Assembly: GCA_032622095.1 (NCBI GenBank)
Contig: CP136064.1
Coordinates: forward strand, 262,797,863-262,861,862
Direction of reading: 5' to 3'
Length of the DNA: 64,000 bases
Source of the DNA: Siphonodentalium dalli
Taxonomy: Eukaryota > Mollusca > Scaphopoda > Gadilida > Siphonodentaliidae
Part shown: positions 10,474 through 22,672 of the stretch, piece after piece
Layout: each line of letters begins with the position of its first letter
Numbering within the stretch: position 1 is the first letter of the stretch
Notes under the pieces: model-generated
Databases searched by the model: none
What the model saw: the letters and a program-made list of their open reading frames with translations, nothing else
What the model was told of the DNA's origin: nothing
Made by a program: the position numbers and the translations under genes

Positions 10474-10559
10474 ATACAACCTGGAACAGCCGACTTGGGG
10501 AGCATTGTGACTGGACGACAGTCACGCTAGTATTCCAAGATGACGTCAGTGGCCTCGAG
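10474..10559 (+). CDS. oxygenase exon c with HxD iron-binding motif
   Basis: The acceptor is CTCAATTCACAG before 10474 and the donor is CTCGAG|GTGAAT at 10560. Entering in phase 1, it reads RLGEHCDWTTVTLVFQDD then VSGLE; H and D of EHCD are the first two Fe(II) ligands and TLVFQD...GLE is the family signature. The exon is 86 nt, which takes phase 1 to phase 0 and fits both neighbours. The first codons (DTTWNS) are atypical, while the +1 frame of the same bases reads IQPGTA, the usual text before RLGEH. See the findings for this possible one-base loss. Confidence 0.78.
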
Positions 10560-11117
10560 GTGAATAACACCGATAACGCAATTTGCATTTTGGCACAGTT
10601 TGCTTTATTGTTAGGCAGGTTCAGCCTCACGTACGTGTAAGTTGTAAGTGTGTTACTATGGTATTGCTATGGAGATTAACATAGCAGGAGCAGCCAGAAG
10701 AGTTTGCGGCGCCAAACGTACAACCAGTCACAATGCCACCAGCGAAGCGCTCAATTGCCTTCAATCAACTTAAAGACATATTATGTACTTGTTCTGGTTG
10801 GTAAAACTGATCAGTTAGTATCCAGACGCTATGCCAATTGGAGGAATGTAGCATTCTACTAACATTGCCGAAATCTGAACTAAATCGACCGTACCACTTC
10901 ATAGAAAACATCGTTGGAACTACGCTCAATTGTAAATATTTACTACTCGAATCGGGACGCATCTATCGGCGATAAACTAACGAAAACGATTTCGCCATAA
11001 AGAGTCACTGCATTTAATTATTATATAAGAATAACGGTTGTCAATTTGGATATAATATTTGTAAAAATTTCTACTTTGAACAAGATTATTCTCCATTTAT
11101 ATTTGATCACCCTAATG

Positions 11118-12040
11118 GAGTGTTTCATATCACTTTGAGATTTATTCGCTCAGTTGAACCTCTGCGTGCTGATCGTTAAGATTTCTTCGCTCAGTTTAAT
11201 CTCTGCCTGCACATCGTTAAGATTTATTCGCTTAGTTTAAGCTCTGCCAGCACATCGTTAAGATTTATTCGCTCAGTTTAACCTCTGCCTGCACATCGTT
11301 AAGATTTATTCGCTTAGTTTAATCTCTGCCTGCGCATCGTTAAGATTTATTCGCTTAGTTTAATCTCTGCCAGCACATCGTTAAGATTTATTCGCTTAGT
11401 TTAATCTCTGCCAGCACATCGTTAAGATTTCTTCGCTTACTTTAACCTCTGCCTGCACATCGTTAAGATTTCTTCGCTCAGTTTAATCTCTGCCAGCACA
11501 TCGTTAAGATTTATTCGCTTAGTTTAATCTCTGCCAGCACATCGTTAAGATTTATTCGCTTAGTTTAACCTCTGCCTGCACATCGTTAAGATTTATTCGC
11601 TTAGTTTAATCTCTGCCAGCACATCGTTAAGATTTATTCGCTCAGTTTAACCTCTGCCTGCACATCGTTAAGATTTATTCGCTCAGTTTAACCTCTGCCT
11701 GCACATCGTTAAGATTTATTCGCTTAGTTTAAGCTATGCCTGCTGATCGTTGAATGCGCGTTTCAGATCACTTTACGATTCCCTTCGCTTAGTTTAATCT
11801 CTGCGGCTGATCGTTGAATGCGCGTTTCATATCACTTTAACATTTCTTCGCTTAGTTTAATATCTGCCTGCTGATCGTTGAATGCGCGTTTCATATCACT
11901 TTAAGATTTATTCGCTCAGTTTAACCTCTGCCTGGACATCGTTAAGATTTCTTCGCTCAGTTTAACCTCTGCCTGCTGATCGTTGAATGCGTATTCTTAG
12001 TTTAATATCTGTCTGCTGATCGTTGAATGCGCATTAGGTT
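11118..12040 (+). repeat. 41-bp satellite (about 20 copies) with longer variant units
   Basis: The core unit CATCGTTAAGATTTATTCGC followed by TTAGTTTAATCTCTGCCTGCA repeats with a 41-bp period from about 11140 to 11750. After that, longer units with CTGATCGTTGAATGCGCG and TTTCATATCACTTTA alternate with it to about 12040. It lies within the intron between exons c and d. No flanking inverted repeat was seen. Confidence 0.9.
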
Positions 12041-13217
12041 ATCAGAAGATTGGACTATTCCTCTTCGCTACAATTTCCATATGCTACATGTTAGTATGCA
12101 AACAGATCTTCCACAACCAGTACAATGCATAGTAACGCCTCTGTAAAGAATTCCATATTAAGAATTGAATATGATATTCAAACTTGTGTATCAACAGAAA
12201 TATAATGGTGTATTAGTTCATTTGGTCGGAATTAATCACCAATAAAGATGGAAAAGCTACAACATTAAAGAGTGTCAATTTACGTATGCTACACGTTAGA
12301 CACAAAATTGTAAACGGTTTGACCGTGTCCGTGTAGGCCAAATAATCACGATAATCAGGTTAGCTCCGTTGACAATGTAACACACGATACATGTTACAGG
12401 TACGTGTTTTGTGGTTTATGCCAATTATGGCAAAGGGGATGTCAAGACCTGATAACTTAGGGCAAGGTCCGCAAACACCACACCGACACACCGAGCAGGC
12501 AGATAAAAACCAGCGTGATGGGCCGACTGGTAACCGGAAGGCGTGAACCCACGGTTATCTAGAAGTCAATAAAAAACAGTTAGGATAGTAGAACGGTTAA
12601 GTTTTAATCACGCGATAACAGTATAAGGCATATACATGTATCTATTAAGTATACAGAGTAGTTACACACCCATGTGGTTACACAAATATAGATAAAGGTT
12701 ATCGCAGTACATTGGATGAGTATATTTCCTCATAAATATAGTTAAATAAAAACCTTATTATAAATAGCACACCTTTTCTGGTGGTACGTTTATGTATATG
12801 TTTATTGTTATACAACACACGATACATGTTACAGGTACTTGTGGCTGAACCTGATTATTGTCATCATTTAAATATATACATATGGCTCATTATGTCCACG
12901 TGATTCACGAAACATACAATCCACCCGCTCTAAATATTCGATAAAAAATGTGGAAACTTACTGAAATTTACTAGTTTTGAATATGTGTCCCATAACTGAC
13001 AAAATTTGTTTAGTTTTACCATACCATACCATACTAACAATGTACGCCCTTTATTACACATAGTTTGTTTACTTATGAATACCCGGAATGTGATATACAC
13101 AATAATTCGTTAGGTTCAATTTTAGGCCTGCACTTTATCAGTCGTTATATATGTCTTTAATTTGAAATCATATTTCAGCACTACATCTAGCATAACCATT
13201 ATTTCGTTCGGTTTCAG
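12041..13217 (+). other. intron, short direct repeat only
   Basis: ACACACGATACATGTTACAG followed by GTAC occurs at about 12381 and again at about 12816. No gene or element boundary was recognised in the rest. Confidence 0.5.
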
Positions 13218-13328
13218 GTCTGCGATAAAGCGGGCAACTGGCTGACAGTTGTTCCTATACCAGGGACGATCGTGGTCAATATTGGTGACATGATGAAGAG
13301 ATGGACCTCTGATAAACTGGTTTCGGGT
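13218..13328 (+). CDS. oxygenase exon d
   Basis: The acceptor is GGTTTCAG before 13218 and the donor is GGT|GTAAGT at 13329. Its 37 codons, phase 0 at both ends, read VCDKAGNWLTVVPIPGTIVV then NIGDMMKRWTSDKLVSG. This is the G.W..V.P.PGT.VVNIGD...RWT.D...S strand pair of the family core. The next exon supplies LHRV directly in frame. Confidence 0.88.
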
Positions 13329-13405
13329 GTAAGTTGTGGCTACAACCAAATCTCCATATTTCTTATAATCGTGATATCACTCGAGTGGCGGGTGGTATAT
13401 ATGCT

Positions 13406-13800
13406 TTTTATGTTTACCTATACCATAGTATGGTAAACATAGTGTCGTTGTCCGGATTGACCACTCATCGTTAGTCCGTCCGTCCGTCCGTCTGTCTGTC
13501 TGGCTGTCTGTCTGTCTGGCTGTCTGTCTGTCTGTAGACACTTTACGCATGGTGCGATAACTCGAACATTTTATATCTGATCGGAACCAAATTTTTATAT
13601 GAATTTCTCAGCACCAAATACAGATCTAGTTCGAATATGGGTTTGATCCGTTCTTTTTTTTACGGAGTTATGGCCCTTTTTCTACTTAGAATTCATGCAT
13701 GCTGCCATAACTCAAAACATGGAGTTTTAATGGAGTTATGGCCCTTTGACATAGAATCCATGCATACTTCTATAAATTAACCATTTTTCAACTGATAGGA
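13406..13800 (+). repeat. dispersed repeat with TTATGGCCCTTT motif, copy 1
   Basis: Starting at TACCTATACCATAGTATGGT and continuing through a GTCC/GTCT microsatellite (13472-13540), TAGACACTTTA, GTTCGAATATGGGTTTGATC and GAGTTATGGCCCTTTT, the same order recurs at 14488-14790. CCATAGTATGG is itself palindromic. It is probably a non-autonomous interspersed element; no ends could be fixed. Confidence 0.75.
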
Positions 13801-14487
13801 ACCAAATTTTGTATGTGAGTTTCTCAACTCTAAATACAGATCGAGTTCGAATATGGGTTTGATCTGATATTTTTTAATGGAGTTATGGCCCTTTGATTAT
13901 TTTATTCATCTCTAAAATATATCAAAGATACAGGTTGCATTGTCCAGGTAGAATCTCATAAATCAGGTTTACAAAGCCATAAAGTTGTCTTCTCACATAG
14001 ACCAACAGCGATAGTATCCAGTTACACTGACTCTCTCTTGCATTGAGTTTAATTAACTGCTACCAGATGCTTTGGCCATATGATGAGATATCATAGATGG
14101 AATGTTTATGCTATTATATTTTTTATGCATGGTTATTTAAATGTCATCTTTAAGTTAAAGGCATAATCTGGTTTTATTGTTTAATAGCATTACTATTGGA
14201 GGTTAATGGTGCGATTGTGTTTAGTAGATGTGTTGGAATTATGTTGGTTGCATGGGAAGACAACTTTGGTTTTCAAATATTTAAAAACTTGAGAGCTCTG
14301 TATCAGTCTATGAGACAAAATAAATGTTCATAAAACTTTTAGAACTGCAGGTCTAGTTTGTTTTATTTATATATTAATGGAAAGCCTTTTTGACATTGAT
14401 TTCAATTGATTACAAATGTGAATATAAATATTAAAGGGGCACACCAGGTTTGATATATTTTTCTTGTACTCTGAATGAGATAACACT

Positions 14488-14890
14488 TTTTATGTGTACC
14501 TATACCATAGTATGGTACACATATTGTCAATGTCCAGATTGACCACTCGTCGTTCGTCCGCCCATCTGTACGTCCGTCTGTCTGTCCGTCCGTAGACACT
14601 TTAGGTATAATGCGATAACTCTAACATTTTCTATTTGATCGAAACCACGATATTGTATATAGGTTTCATATCCCAAAATACAGTTCGAGTTCGAATATGG
14701 GTTTGATCCAATTTTTTGTACAGAGTTATGGCCCTTTTTTACTTAGAATTCATGCATGCTGCCATAACTCACAAATTTTGTATCTGATTGACAAAAATTT
14801 GGTATGTTAGATTGTCAGCCCAAAATACAGATCAAGTTCGATTATAGGTTCGATTTTATTTATTTTAAAGGAGTTATGACCCTTTTTTCT
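14488..14890 (+). repeat. dispersed repeat with TTATGGCCCTTT motif, copy 2
   Basis: This is the second copy of the 13406 repeat, with a shorter GTCC/GTCT tract (about 14542-14592) and the same GAATTCATGCATGCTGCCAT block. It is followed by T-rich low-complexity sequence to about 14940. Confidence 0.75.
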
Positions 14891-14939
14891 TTTTTTTAAA
14901 GATTCGAAATTTTTTTATTTTTTATTTTTAGATTTCCTC

Positions 14940-16139
14940 GCTCAATTTAACACGCAAAAAATATTTTAAAACTGTTATAATAATAAATAAATTATTTAAT
15001 TAAAAAAACAATTGTCATTGACACTAATTTGTTTTAGTTGTATATCATTAATTAGGTGTGATGTCCTGTTTTTAAAATATGAAGATTTTATTGCAATAGT
15101 TGCATGTAATATAATGATATCAATAAATTGCCATGTGAACATCCAATATCCAGACTATATGAGTGTACCTTTAATAGATGTCATTCCAAGCGAAATATGT
15201 TATTAATTGAGTGACGACATATGTTACAGAGCTCTAGGGGGTGGTTGTATGAAGGTAAAGATAAACAACCTGCTGGCTGGATAATTGTTTATCCTATCTG
15301 TCCAATTGATTAATGGCTAAACCATTGGATCTCACAGTGAGAGCTCCTTGTGTGAATAGGGACAGAGTTATGAGATTTAAAACGACTCCCCCACCCCAAA
15401 TACTTTAACCCCTTCTTAAGACAAATTATATGAGCTTTTGATTTTAAGTTTAAGTACTGATTTATATGTATTACTGTGATCATATCTTTGACCAATTATC
15501 AGTTATAACTAATCGCTATCGCCAAGGTATGGGTTAAACATCTGCCGATCGTGATGGCCTCTCGTTTATAAACGCATACCTCTTTGGGAAAAGTTGTGGA
15601 TATCCAAAACGACATCAAAGTTTGGCCCATATTGCATATACAATATAGCTTTTGGGGAAAAAACCCATATATATACTGTTGTGTCGAGGTGTGCACTACA
15701 GGTATGATACAATGACGATACTGGAATGTGAAATAGCTTTACTTTGGGTCAAAACTAATAAGCCGATGACGATGGTTTGTTTGTTATTGTTGTTAGTATT
15801 TACTCTTTAGCATTTACGAGGTTCAAGGCGTGCAGCCGACAATTTATTTTCGCGGAAAAATAATTCTATAAAATATTAAAATGGCTGACGCTGAAAGTCA
15901 CTTTCTGCCAAACGATGTGCTTTCCCATTTGCAGAATTACTTTTGGGTGTACCATTCTATAATTTGAATTGAAGAACGTTTGTATTGTAATTAGTTTAAG
16001 GTTCGACCATACTAGCCAACGAAACATGGTATGCTCATAGTAAGTCAATTGACCAAAACAATTGACCATAAAGGTACATGTATATATAATATGGACAACT
16101 CCCTGCTATTTGTGTCACCATATATATTATAAACCAGCC
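14940..16139 (+). other. intron, nothing recognised
   Basis: AT-rich. Small open frames on both strands lack motifs. No repeat pair was found in this stretch. Confidence 0.45.
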
Positions 16140-16375
16140 TATTTCTGCTTATTATAGAAGTTGTTTTATGTAGATAATCTGCTTACAATCGCCTGATTTT
16201 GAGTCGATATTGTGCTGAAAATGTGAACACATTCTAAGCAGATTATATGCGGACAAGGAGTGAAGGACATAAATAAGCCAACTCACGACTTTGCAGGTGT
16301 ACTCGCATATATGAAAGAATGCATTGGCACATGGTTTTCGCAAAATTTCAGGAAGCTTCAGTCGTGGAAGGTTAA
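16140..16375 (+). repeat. dispersed repeat copy 2 plus a broken TTAA-family 3' half
   Basis: 16160-16295 matches the repeat at 9430-9600. It is followed at 16300-16375 by CTCGCATATATGAAAGAATG and CATTGGCACATGG..., the right half of the TTAA hairpin MITE, truncated and diverged. Confidence 0.6.
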
Positions 16376-16595
16376 TAATACGCTTCACATTAGGTGCGTC
16401 TTCAATTCGAGATTGCAAGATTTGTGTGCGTTTGTGAGCCGATTTCTCTATGCAGCGCTTACGATCATACGATTTCGCCCGTGGTAACCAATTCATGTGT
16501 AGTGATAAAAGGTTCACACATGTCGCCTAATTAATACAGTCTCGAGCTGAAACATTAACCTGCGATACATTAAGACAAGGTAGGATAGTGAATAC

Positions 16596-19500
16596 TAGTA
16601 GAGGCTCTTATGTACTCCCGTGTGCACTTTGTGAAGAAATATAGCGACTATGCCAATGACGTTGCTTGATATCTCAGGCACCAGAAAACAAATGTTAGAC
16701 ACATTGGGGTCGCGACTGGGTGGATTTATGACGTCATCAAGGTGGCCGCCATACACAATTTCACAGTATGCACTGAGTCAGTTTGATTAATATCTACTTG
16801 TAAATTTATTATAGAAATTTGATTATCTCACCACTGACGTGAAACTAATACCCCATACTTCCATTTGACAGAAAAAGTGGCCACCATAAACCAAGATGGC
16901 CGCCAAAATGGCGACCGAAATTCAGAAAATTGATGATTTTTCACACTTTCCTCTTGAATCATTAACCGATGTTTGAAATTTGTAACGAATAAAGACCTAA
17001 ATTTGAATAAATTCTAGTATCCAACCATTTCTACAACATAATATGTCATATTTCGGATCTCATTCCTGCCATCTATCTTTAAAATGTGAATTCAAAAATG
17101 TGCTATGAAAGTTAACCAAAATTCAATTATGTGATTTTAGCCAAGAGTTGAACAGAAAATAACTGAATTTGATGAAGATAATGTAAAAATGTTTAAAATA
17201 TGTGAATTGCCATATAGTTACACTGAAAATAGTGCATTTTCGTTTAAGATGGCGGCCAAGATGGCTGCCAAAATGGAGAAATCACAAAAATCTGTCCAAT
17301 TTGTATTGATATCACTCGTGTGTTGGGGAAAAGTAAATATATGTGAATATGTGCTACTTTTTCGCGGACATCCATCGACTTATGGAATGATTTGTAAATT
17401 TGGTGAACCATATATCTGCTTATACCCGAGAATTCAACAGAATTATACCACGGAAATTAAGTCAAATCATCTTCATGGCAGCCACACAAAATTGCAGAAT
17501 GGGCACTGAGTGAGGAAGAAAATTTAACACAGAAAATGAAAAATATTTCTACGGCAATGATAAAATTGCACCAACCTTCCGTTTGAAAGAACAAGATTGA
17601 TAGAAAAAAACAAGATGGCTGTCAAAATGGCGACCGAAATATAGAAATGTGTTGAATTGTTACACATGCCCCTTACATCATTTTCGATTATTTGTAAACT
17701 GTGGCGAGTAGGACTTGTCTTTGTTTTTATCAGTCATGACACCAAGTACTTTGGAAAACATAGTATGCTGTAATTTGTGTCTAATTGTTGTCCATACTCC
17801 GAAAAATGCAAATTAAATAATGCGCTATGTAATTTCACAAATAAACTTGCTTCTCGAAGTTCTAGATTAACATTGGACAGAAATAGGCATAATAAAATAA
17901 ACAAAAGTGTACACAGTTTTAAATATCGTTAGTGTCATTCAATTACACTCGACATTGATCTATTTGACCCAAGATGGTCGCCAGAATGGCCGCGAAAACT
18001 CAGTTATAAAATGTGACAAATGTGTATATTCTCAAACGGCATTTAGCAAAGGAGTTGGATATATTCGCCCAATCTAAATTATATACTATCATGTTAAGGT
18101 ATATTGTGACTATGTTTGACATAGTTTGTTTGTAATCGAGAATATATCAGAATGGACTCTTAGAAACCTAACATGAAATTGCCCAATATAATTTGAACGA
18201 TCCTGCCCTTTTCCTGGGTAGGAGGTCAAACCGGATATGTGCTGACTGTATCATTATAAGAGCATAACGAGTACTCGAGCGCAAAAGAATCCCTGCAGTC
18301 ATAATACAGGCAGAAATCCAACTTTATGGCTATATTATTTCGTTTGGGGCAGATCTGCTTTATTCGTTGCCTATTCTTGATGAATTGTTGACCACGTTGA
18401 TTTCGCCCGGCCACAAAAATTTAGAAGATTCAGGAAAAATATAACACCTTGACTTCATCGAAGTCGAAGTTGCATTGCTATCATACTGCCACCGGGAAAT
18501 ATAATTGATCAACTTAGAAATACACAGGCATTACATGTTAGTGCAAACATTATTTCGTATCTAATTATGAAACAGTTGTGTCTAATAAGATACAATAAGG
18601 GGAGATTGCATTGTTCAGTTTCTTGTTTTTGGCATATATGTGTTTCATCACCCGAAATTCGTTTGAATAGTTGAGACATTGTCACACTTCTCAAGACGTG
18701 TGTCAGCACATGTACCACTCTTGTTACTTCGTCCAATAGATGGTCACTTTGATGGTAGTCTATCTACAACCAACTCACCCCAGCAACTACAGTTGAATTA
18801 CAAACTCATCTCGCAAGCTAACAGAGCTCACCACAAAACTCTCCGACTGCATATCAGAGACTCCATATAGAATGTTTGCTTCGGTTGTGGAATGGAGAGT
18901 CCATAATACAGATTTAATAAATAAATGTCAATACTGCCGCTGACCTCATAGCAGATACATTGCATGTTCACTTCGATGTAGTCTAACATATGTCAAAACA
19001 TCAGTATCGGGCAAAAATAGCCTAAGGTTTGGCATTCTCCGTGTCGAGTCCAGCAAGTGACAATAACGGCTCCTCAACTTCTTCCTGATTGTCAACGAAA
19101 AAATATCGTGAAATCAAAATGCCTATGCCTAGTGCCTGGATATTTAGTGATGAAATACCTCATCGAAACACCAGAAGCTCATCTTTGGCCCATGCCATAT
19201 GATGGTGCGTCGAAGTAATGAATACAGTGACGGGTCATCAAGGTCATTTAATGGAACGTTTATTAAGATTTCTTGCAAAACGTCCACATGGGGACATTCA
19301 TTAGCATTATACATCAACTGTTAGTTCACAGAAAGTAAAGATCTTCGAATCACAGAAACCCCGCAATCTCGAACGAAATCCTTTAATTGTCCATCGAACA
19401 AATGTAGTTTATAGAATTTGCTGGCAAACCGTACAACCATAATAGTCTGATCCACAAGTAGGCCAATAACAAGCTTGGAATATAGATACTGCGCAAAATT

Positions 19501-22367
19501 TAGAAGTAATAGATAACAATGTTATGCTTGAATTGAGAGAATATTGTGAATCGTTAGCTATTTGAAGAGTCCATAACTGAAATTTACTTCAACTATTGCT
19601 CAGGAAGGTATAAGATTACAACGTTTAACGACCTGAGTTTTCTGCAGACCTGATTTCACTGTAGTGGGATATCAAATGTTCCTGTATAAAACATCTGGAA
19701 GAATTCTACAAACTTTCCACCCAATAATAATACATGTACCTCAACATGTCGGTGAGTTGAATTGCCTCTACAGCCAAGCCGAACTGTGCATTTGTACGAG
19801 AAATTATTATCAATTTTATCTGGAACATTGCCGATAGCCGATACTATTACAGAAATGCAGGCATTTAAAGAAAATTTGGTGTGAATATGTTTCTTGTATG
19901 ACATTTTGATGAGACCGCATAACGCAGGCATGAAATAACTTCGATAACACATGTGACAAATATGACATAAGTGCATAAGTTCTGCACCGGAAGATGGGGA
20001 TCAAACACGGAACGAACTTGCAGTATTTGCGATGTCCAGAAAACTATATATGTGGAACTCAAATACACATGTATACCAATTGAACTCATTATATGAGGCT
20101 ATCTTCCTATCCTAGCTTGATCAAAATCAGCCACGCTTCGCAAATCGTGGGTGTGGAGTCAGTGAGTTGAACTATGAGCTGTCCAGAGCTCCACAGCATT
20201 TTCTGTTTTGGTACGAACCTGAACATAATTTATCTCTAGTCGCTCTATATCGCATGTAATAAGCTGAGGTCTGGTAGAAATCCGCCAATGCGATTCTTCT
20301 TCGCAGACACATAGAGCTCACATCTGAACGCTCTCGTTTGGTAGTCCGCGACAAAGCAATTAATGTAATATAATCCCCTGATGCACACACAATATGAACT
20401 AGATGTTATTCAAGGACGAGCAATTGTAAATTTTCTCAGTTTCACAAAAGTATACCCTGTGTTTTCGTACATGTATATTAATAAGAACGAATCACACAAA
20501 TATTAGCTCCTATTCTTATATTTGGACTTAGTGTACACTAATTATTAAGCTTGTTAACATGGAAGATGTCTGTAATGTCAACGCATTATATGCCGCTACT
20601 GTTTTTGGGTACTGCATTGTGTGATGTCCATTCAATTAATGTCCGTGAGCAGCTGAATTTCGGTAGAATTGACTTAGTATGATGGCATTACATGAGCAAT
20701 ACAGGAGTCAAGTGAAACATTCTTAGCCAAACCCCATAAGGGGGGCGATATCAATGGGAAGTAATTAAAGTATTGCTCAATACCGACATCCTTATTGTTG
20801 AGGTAGGGATTTTTCTCCAGTCGAGTCACCCAATCAGGACATTTCCGATGTACATGTAATGATGGATGTAATCAGCATATATTCAGATTTGGATATTTTC
20901 AAATAGGTCAACATCAGATGAATTTATCTACTGTTCATGGTTTCTGTTTCCATTCTCATGAAATCTCGGATATAAGCAGCTACTGTTCGCAAAATATTCA
21001 TATTGTATCAGCATTCCTGGCACTTTTGTCAAGAGGGGAACAAATGTGTTTACCAGTAGTCACTGAAACCGACATTAGGAGCGTTATCAATAAAAACTAG
21101 CAAATTTGGATGATTTCTCCATTTTGGTAACCATCTGAGTCACCATCCTGAATTTAGATTAATATGGATAATAATATATTAATCTAACATATCATGGTTG
21201 TCGAATGATTAGATAGTATAATTCATTCAAAATAAGGTTGCTAGTAGCCACCGATTTCAAACCGCTGTGAATAATTTAAGAGGCGAGTGTGAAAAATCAT
21301 CAATTATTAGAATTTCGGTCGCCGTTTTGGGAGCCATCTTGGATTTTGAGGTCCAATTTGCACCGTCAAGAGGAAGTGTGATCCAATGGTATTATTGGTC
21401 GCGAAACATAATCATTTCACTATCTAAATTTTCCTCCCAGACTAAATGCCAACTCTGAAATTGTTCATGGTTGCCATTTTGATGATTTCATCTAATTTTC
21501 GTCGTTTCATTCTCTCGAATTCTTGAGTATAAACAGCCATTGTTCACAAACTATTCATATTGTTTCATATTTCCATGTTATTACACCAACACGGAGCAAA
21601 TATATTCACCTATATTCACTAAATCGCACATTAGGGGTGATATCAAAGAAAATTTGACAAATTTTAGTGATTTATCAATTTTGGCAACCATTTTGGTCGC
21701 CATCTTGAATACAGATGCACTTTTTTTGGTTGTAATTATATGGCAATCTATATGTTTAAACCTGTTGCAAATGTTTGTCATCAAATTCAACTATTTTCTG
21801 GCTAACACTTGGCTTGAATTACAAAATCGATATTTGGTAAAATTTCATAGCATATTTATGAATTCACATTTTGACGACATTTTGTAGGAATAAGACCCAA
21901 TGTATGACATATTATCATGTTCAAATGGTTAGGTATTCAAATTTATTTAAAATTAAGTTGCTATTAGCCACCGATTTCAAACAACCGTGAATGTTTTAAG
22001 AGACATGTGTGAAAATTCATCATTTCCCCGAACTTCGGTTGCCATTTTGGCGGCCATCTTGGTTAAATGTGGTCAATTTTTCTGTCAAAGTGAAGCCTGT
22101 TATCATAGTATCACAACAGTAGAGAAATATTATACTTCCTACCATAAATTCACTACTAGCTATTAATCAAACTGATTCAGTGCCTACTCTGAAATGTTGG
22201 ATGGCGGCCATTTTGATGACGTCATAAATCCACCCAGTCGCGACCCCCAGGTGTCTAACATTTGTTTTCTGGTGCCCCAGATATCAAGCAACATCATGAG
22301 CATAGTGGCTATATTTCTTCACAAAATGCACACGGGAGCCAAAAAATGGACATAAGAGCCTCTACTA
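16596..22367. mobile_element. ~5.8-kb foldback: diverged inverted repeat with arms of at least 1.3 kb
   Basis: The left arm begins TAGTAGAGGCTCTTATG (16596). The right arm ends with its complement CATAAGAGCCTCTACTA (about 22351-22367). Moving inward, both arms keep the same order: CCCGTGTGCA, GCTTGATATC, CACCAGAAAACAAATGTTAG, GTCGCGACTGGGTGGATTTA, TGACGTCATCAA, ATGGCCGCCA, ATAATATGTCATA. Homology is traceable to about 17650 on the left and 20930 on the right. Each arm also contains internal repeats centred on AAGATGGC(C/G)GCC. The centre (about 18000-20900) is not obviously symmetrical. It is probably a large non-autonomous foldback transposon or an inverted segmental duplication. Confidence 0.75.
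19144..19515 (-). pseudogene. decayed protein-coding fragment, family not recognised
   Basis: Reading the minus strand from about 19513 to a stop at 19144-19146 gives a coding-like sequence with one internal TAA. It includes YLYSKLVIGLLVDQTIMVVR, LHLFDGQLKDFVRDCGVSVI and, after the stop, ANECPHVDVLQEILINVPLN and LLRRTIIWHGPKMSFWCFDE. Residue composition and hydrophobic patterning look like real protein, unlike the shadow frames around it. I cannot name the family. It lies in the centre of the 5.8-kb foldback and could be the remains of the element's own or a captured gene. Confidence 0.4.
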
Positions 22368-22569
22368 TACATGCTATATTATACATGTGTCATTTGTTAG
22401 CAGTTATAACGTTTCCCGTCAGATCTTCAAACGTTCCCAGGTTTGAACTAGTGTAATATTACGCGTGTAAACATTATAGTAAAGATTCATCGAATGATCA
22501 ACAGCTGCTCGGGTCTTTGTATTGCACCAGACCCTATATCAGTAGGGGAGTATGGAAGGGTGGTGCGAA

Positions 22570-22615
22570 GTGGCGCGGAAAACTCTCGAGATATGACATA
22601 ATATTCTGATCACAG
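22570..22615 (+). repeat. 46-bp exact repeat (partner 26019-26064)
   Basis: The segment from GTGGCGCGGAAAACTCTCGA through AATATTCTGATCACAG is identical at both places, 3.4 kb apart. Flanks differ. Confidence 0.8.
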
Positions 22616-22672
22616 GTTTATTACGCCCTCTGTGGTCGTGCATTCATGAATCCAATTTATTTTTTATTACAT

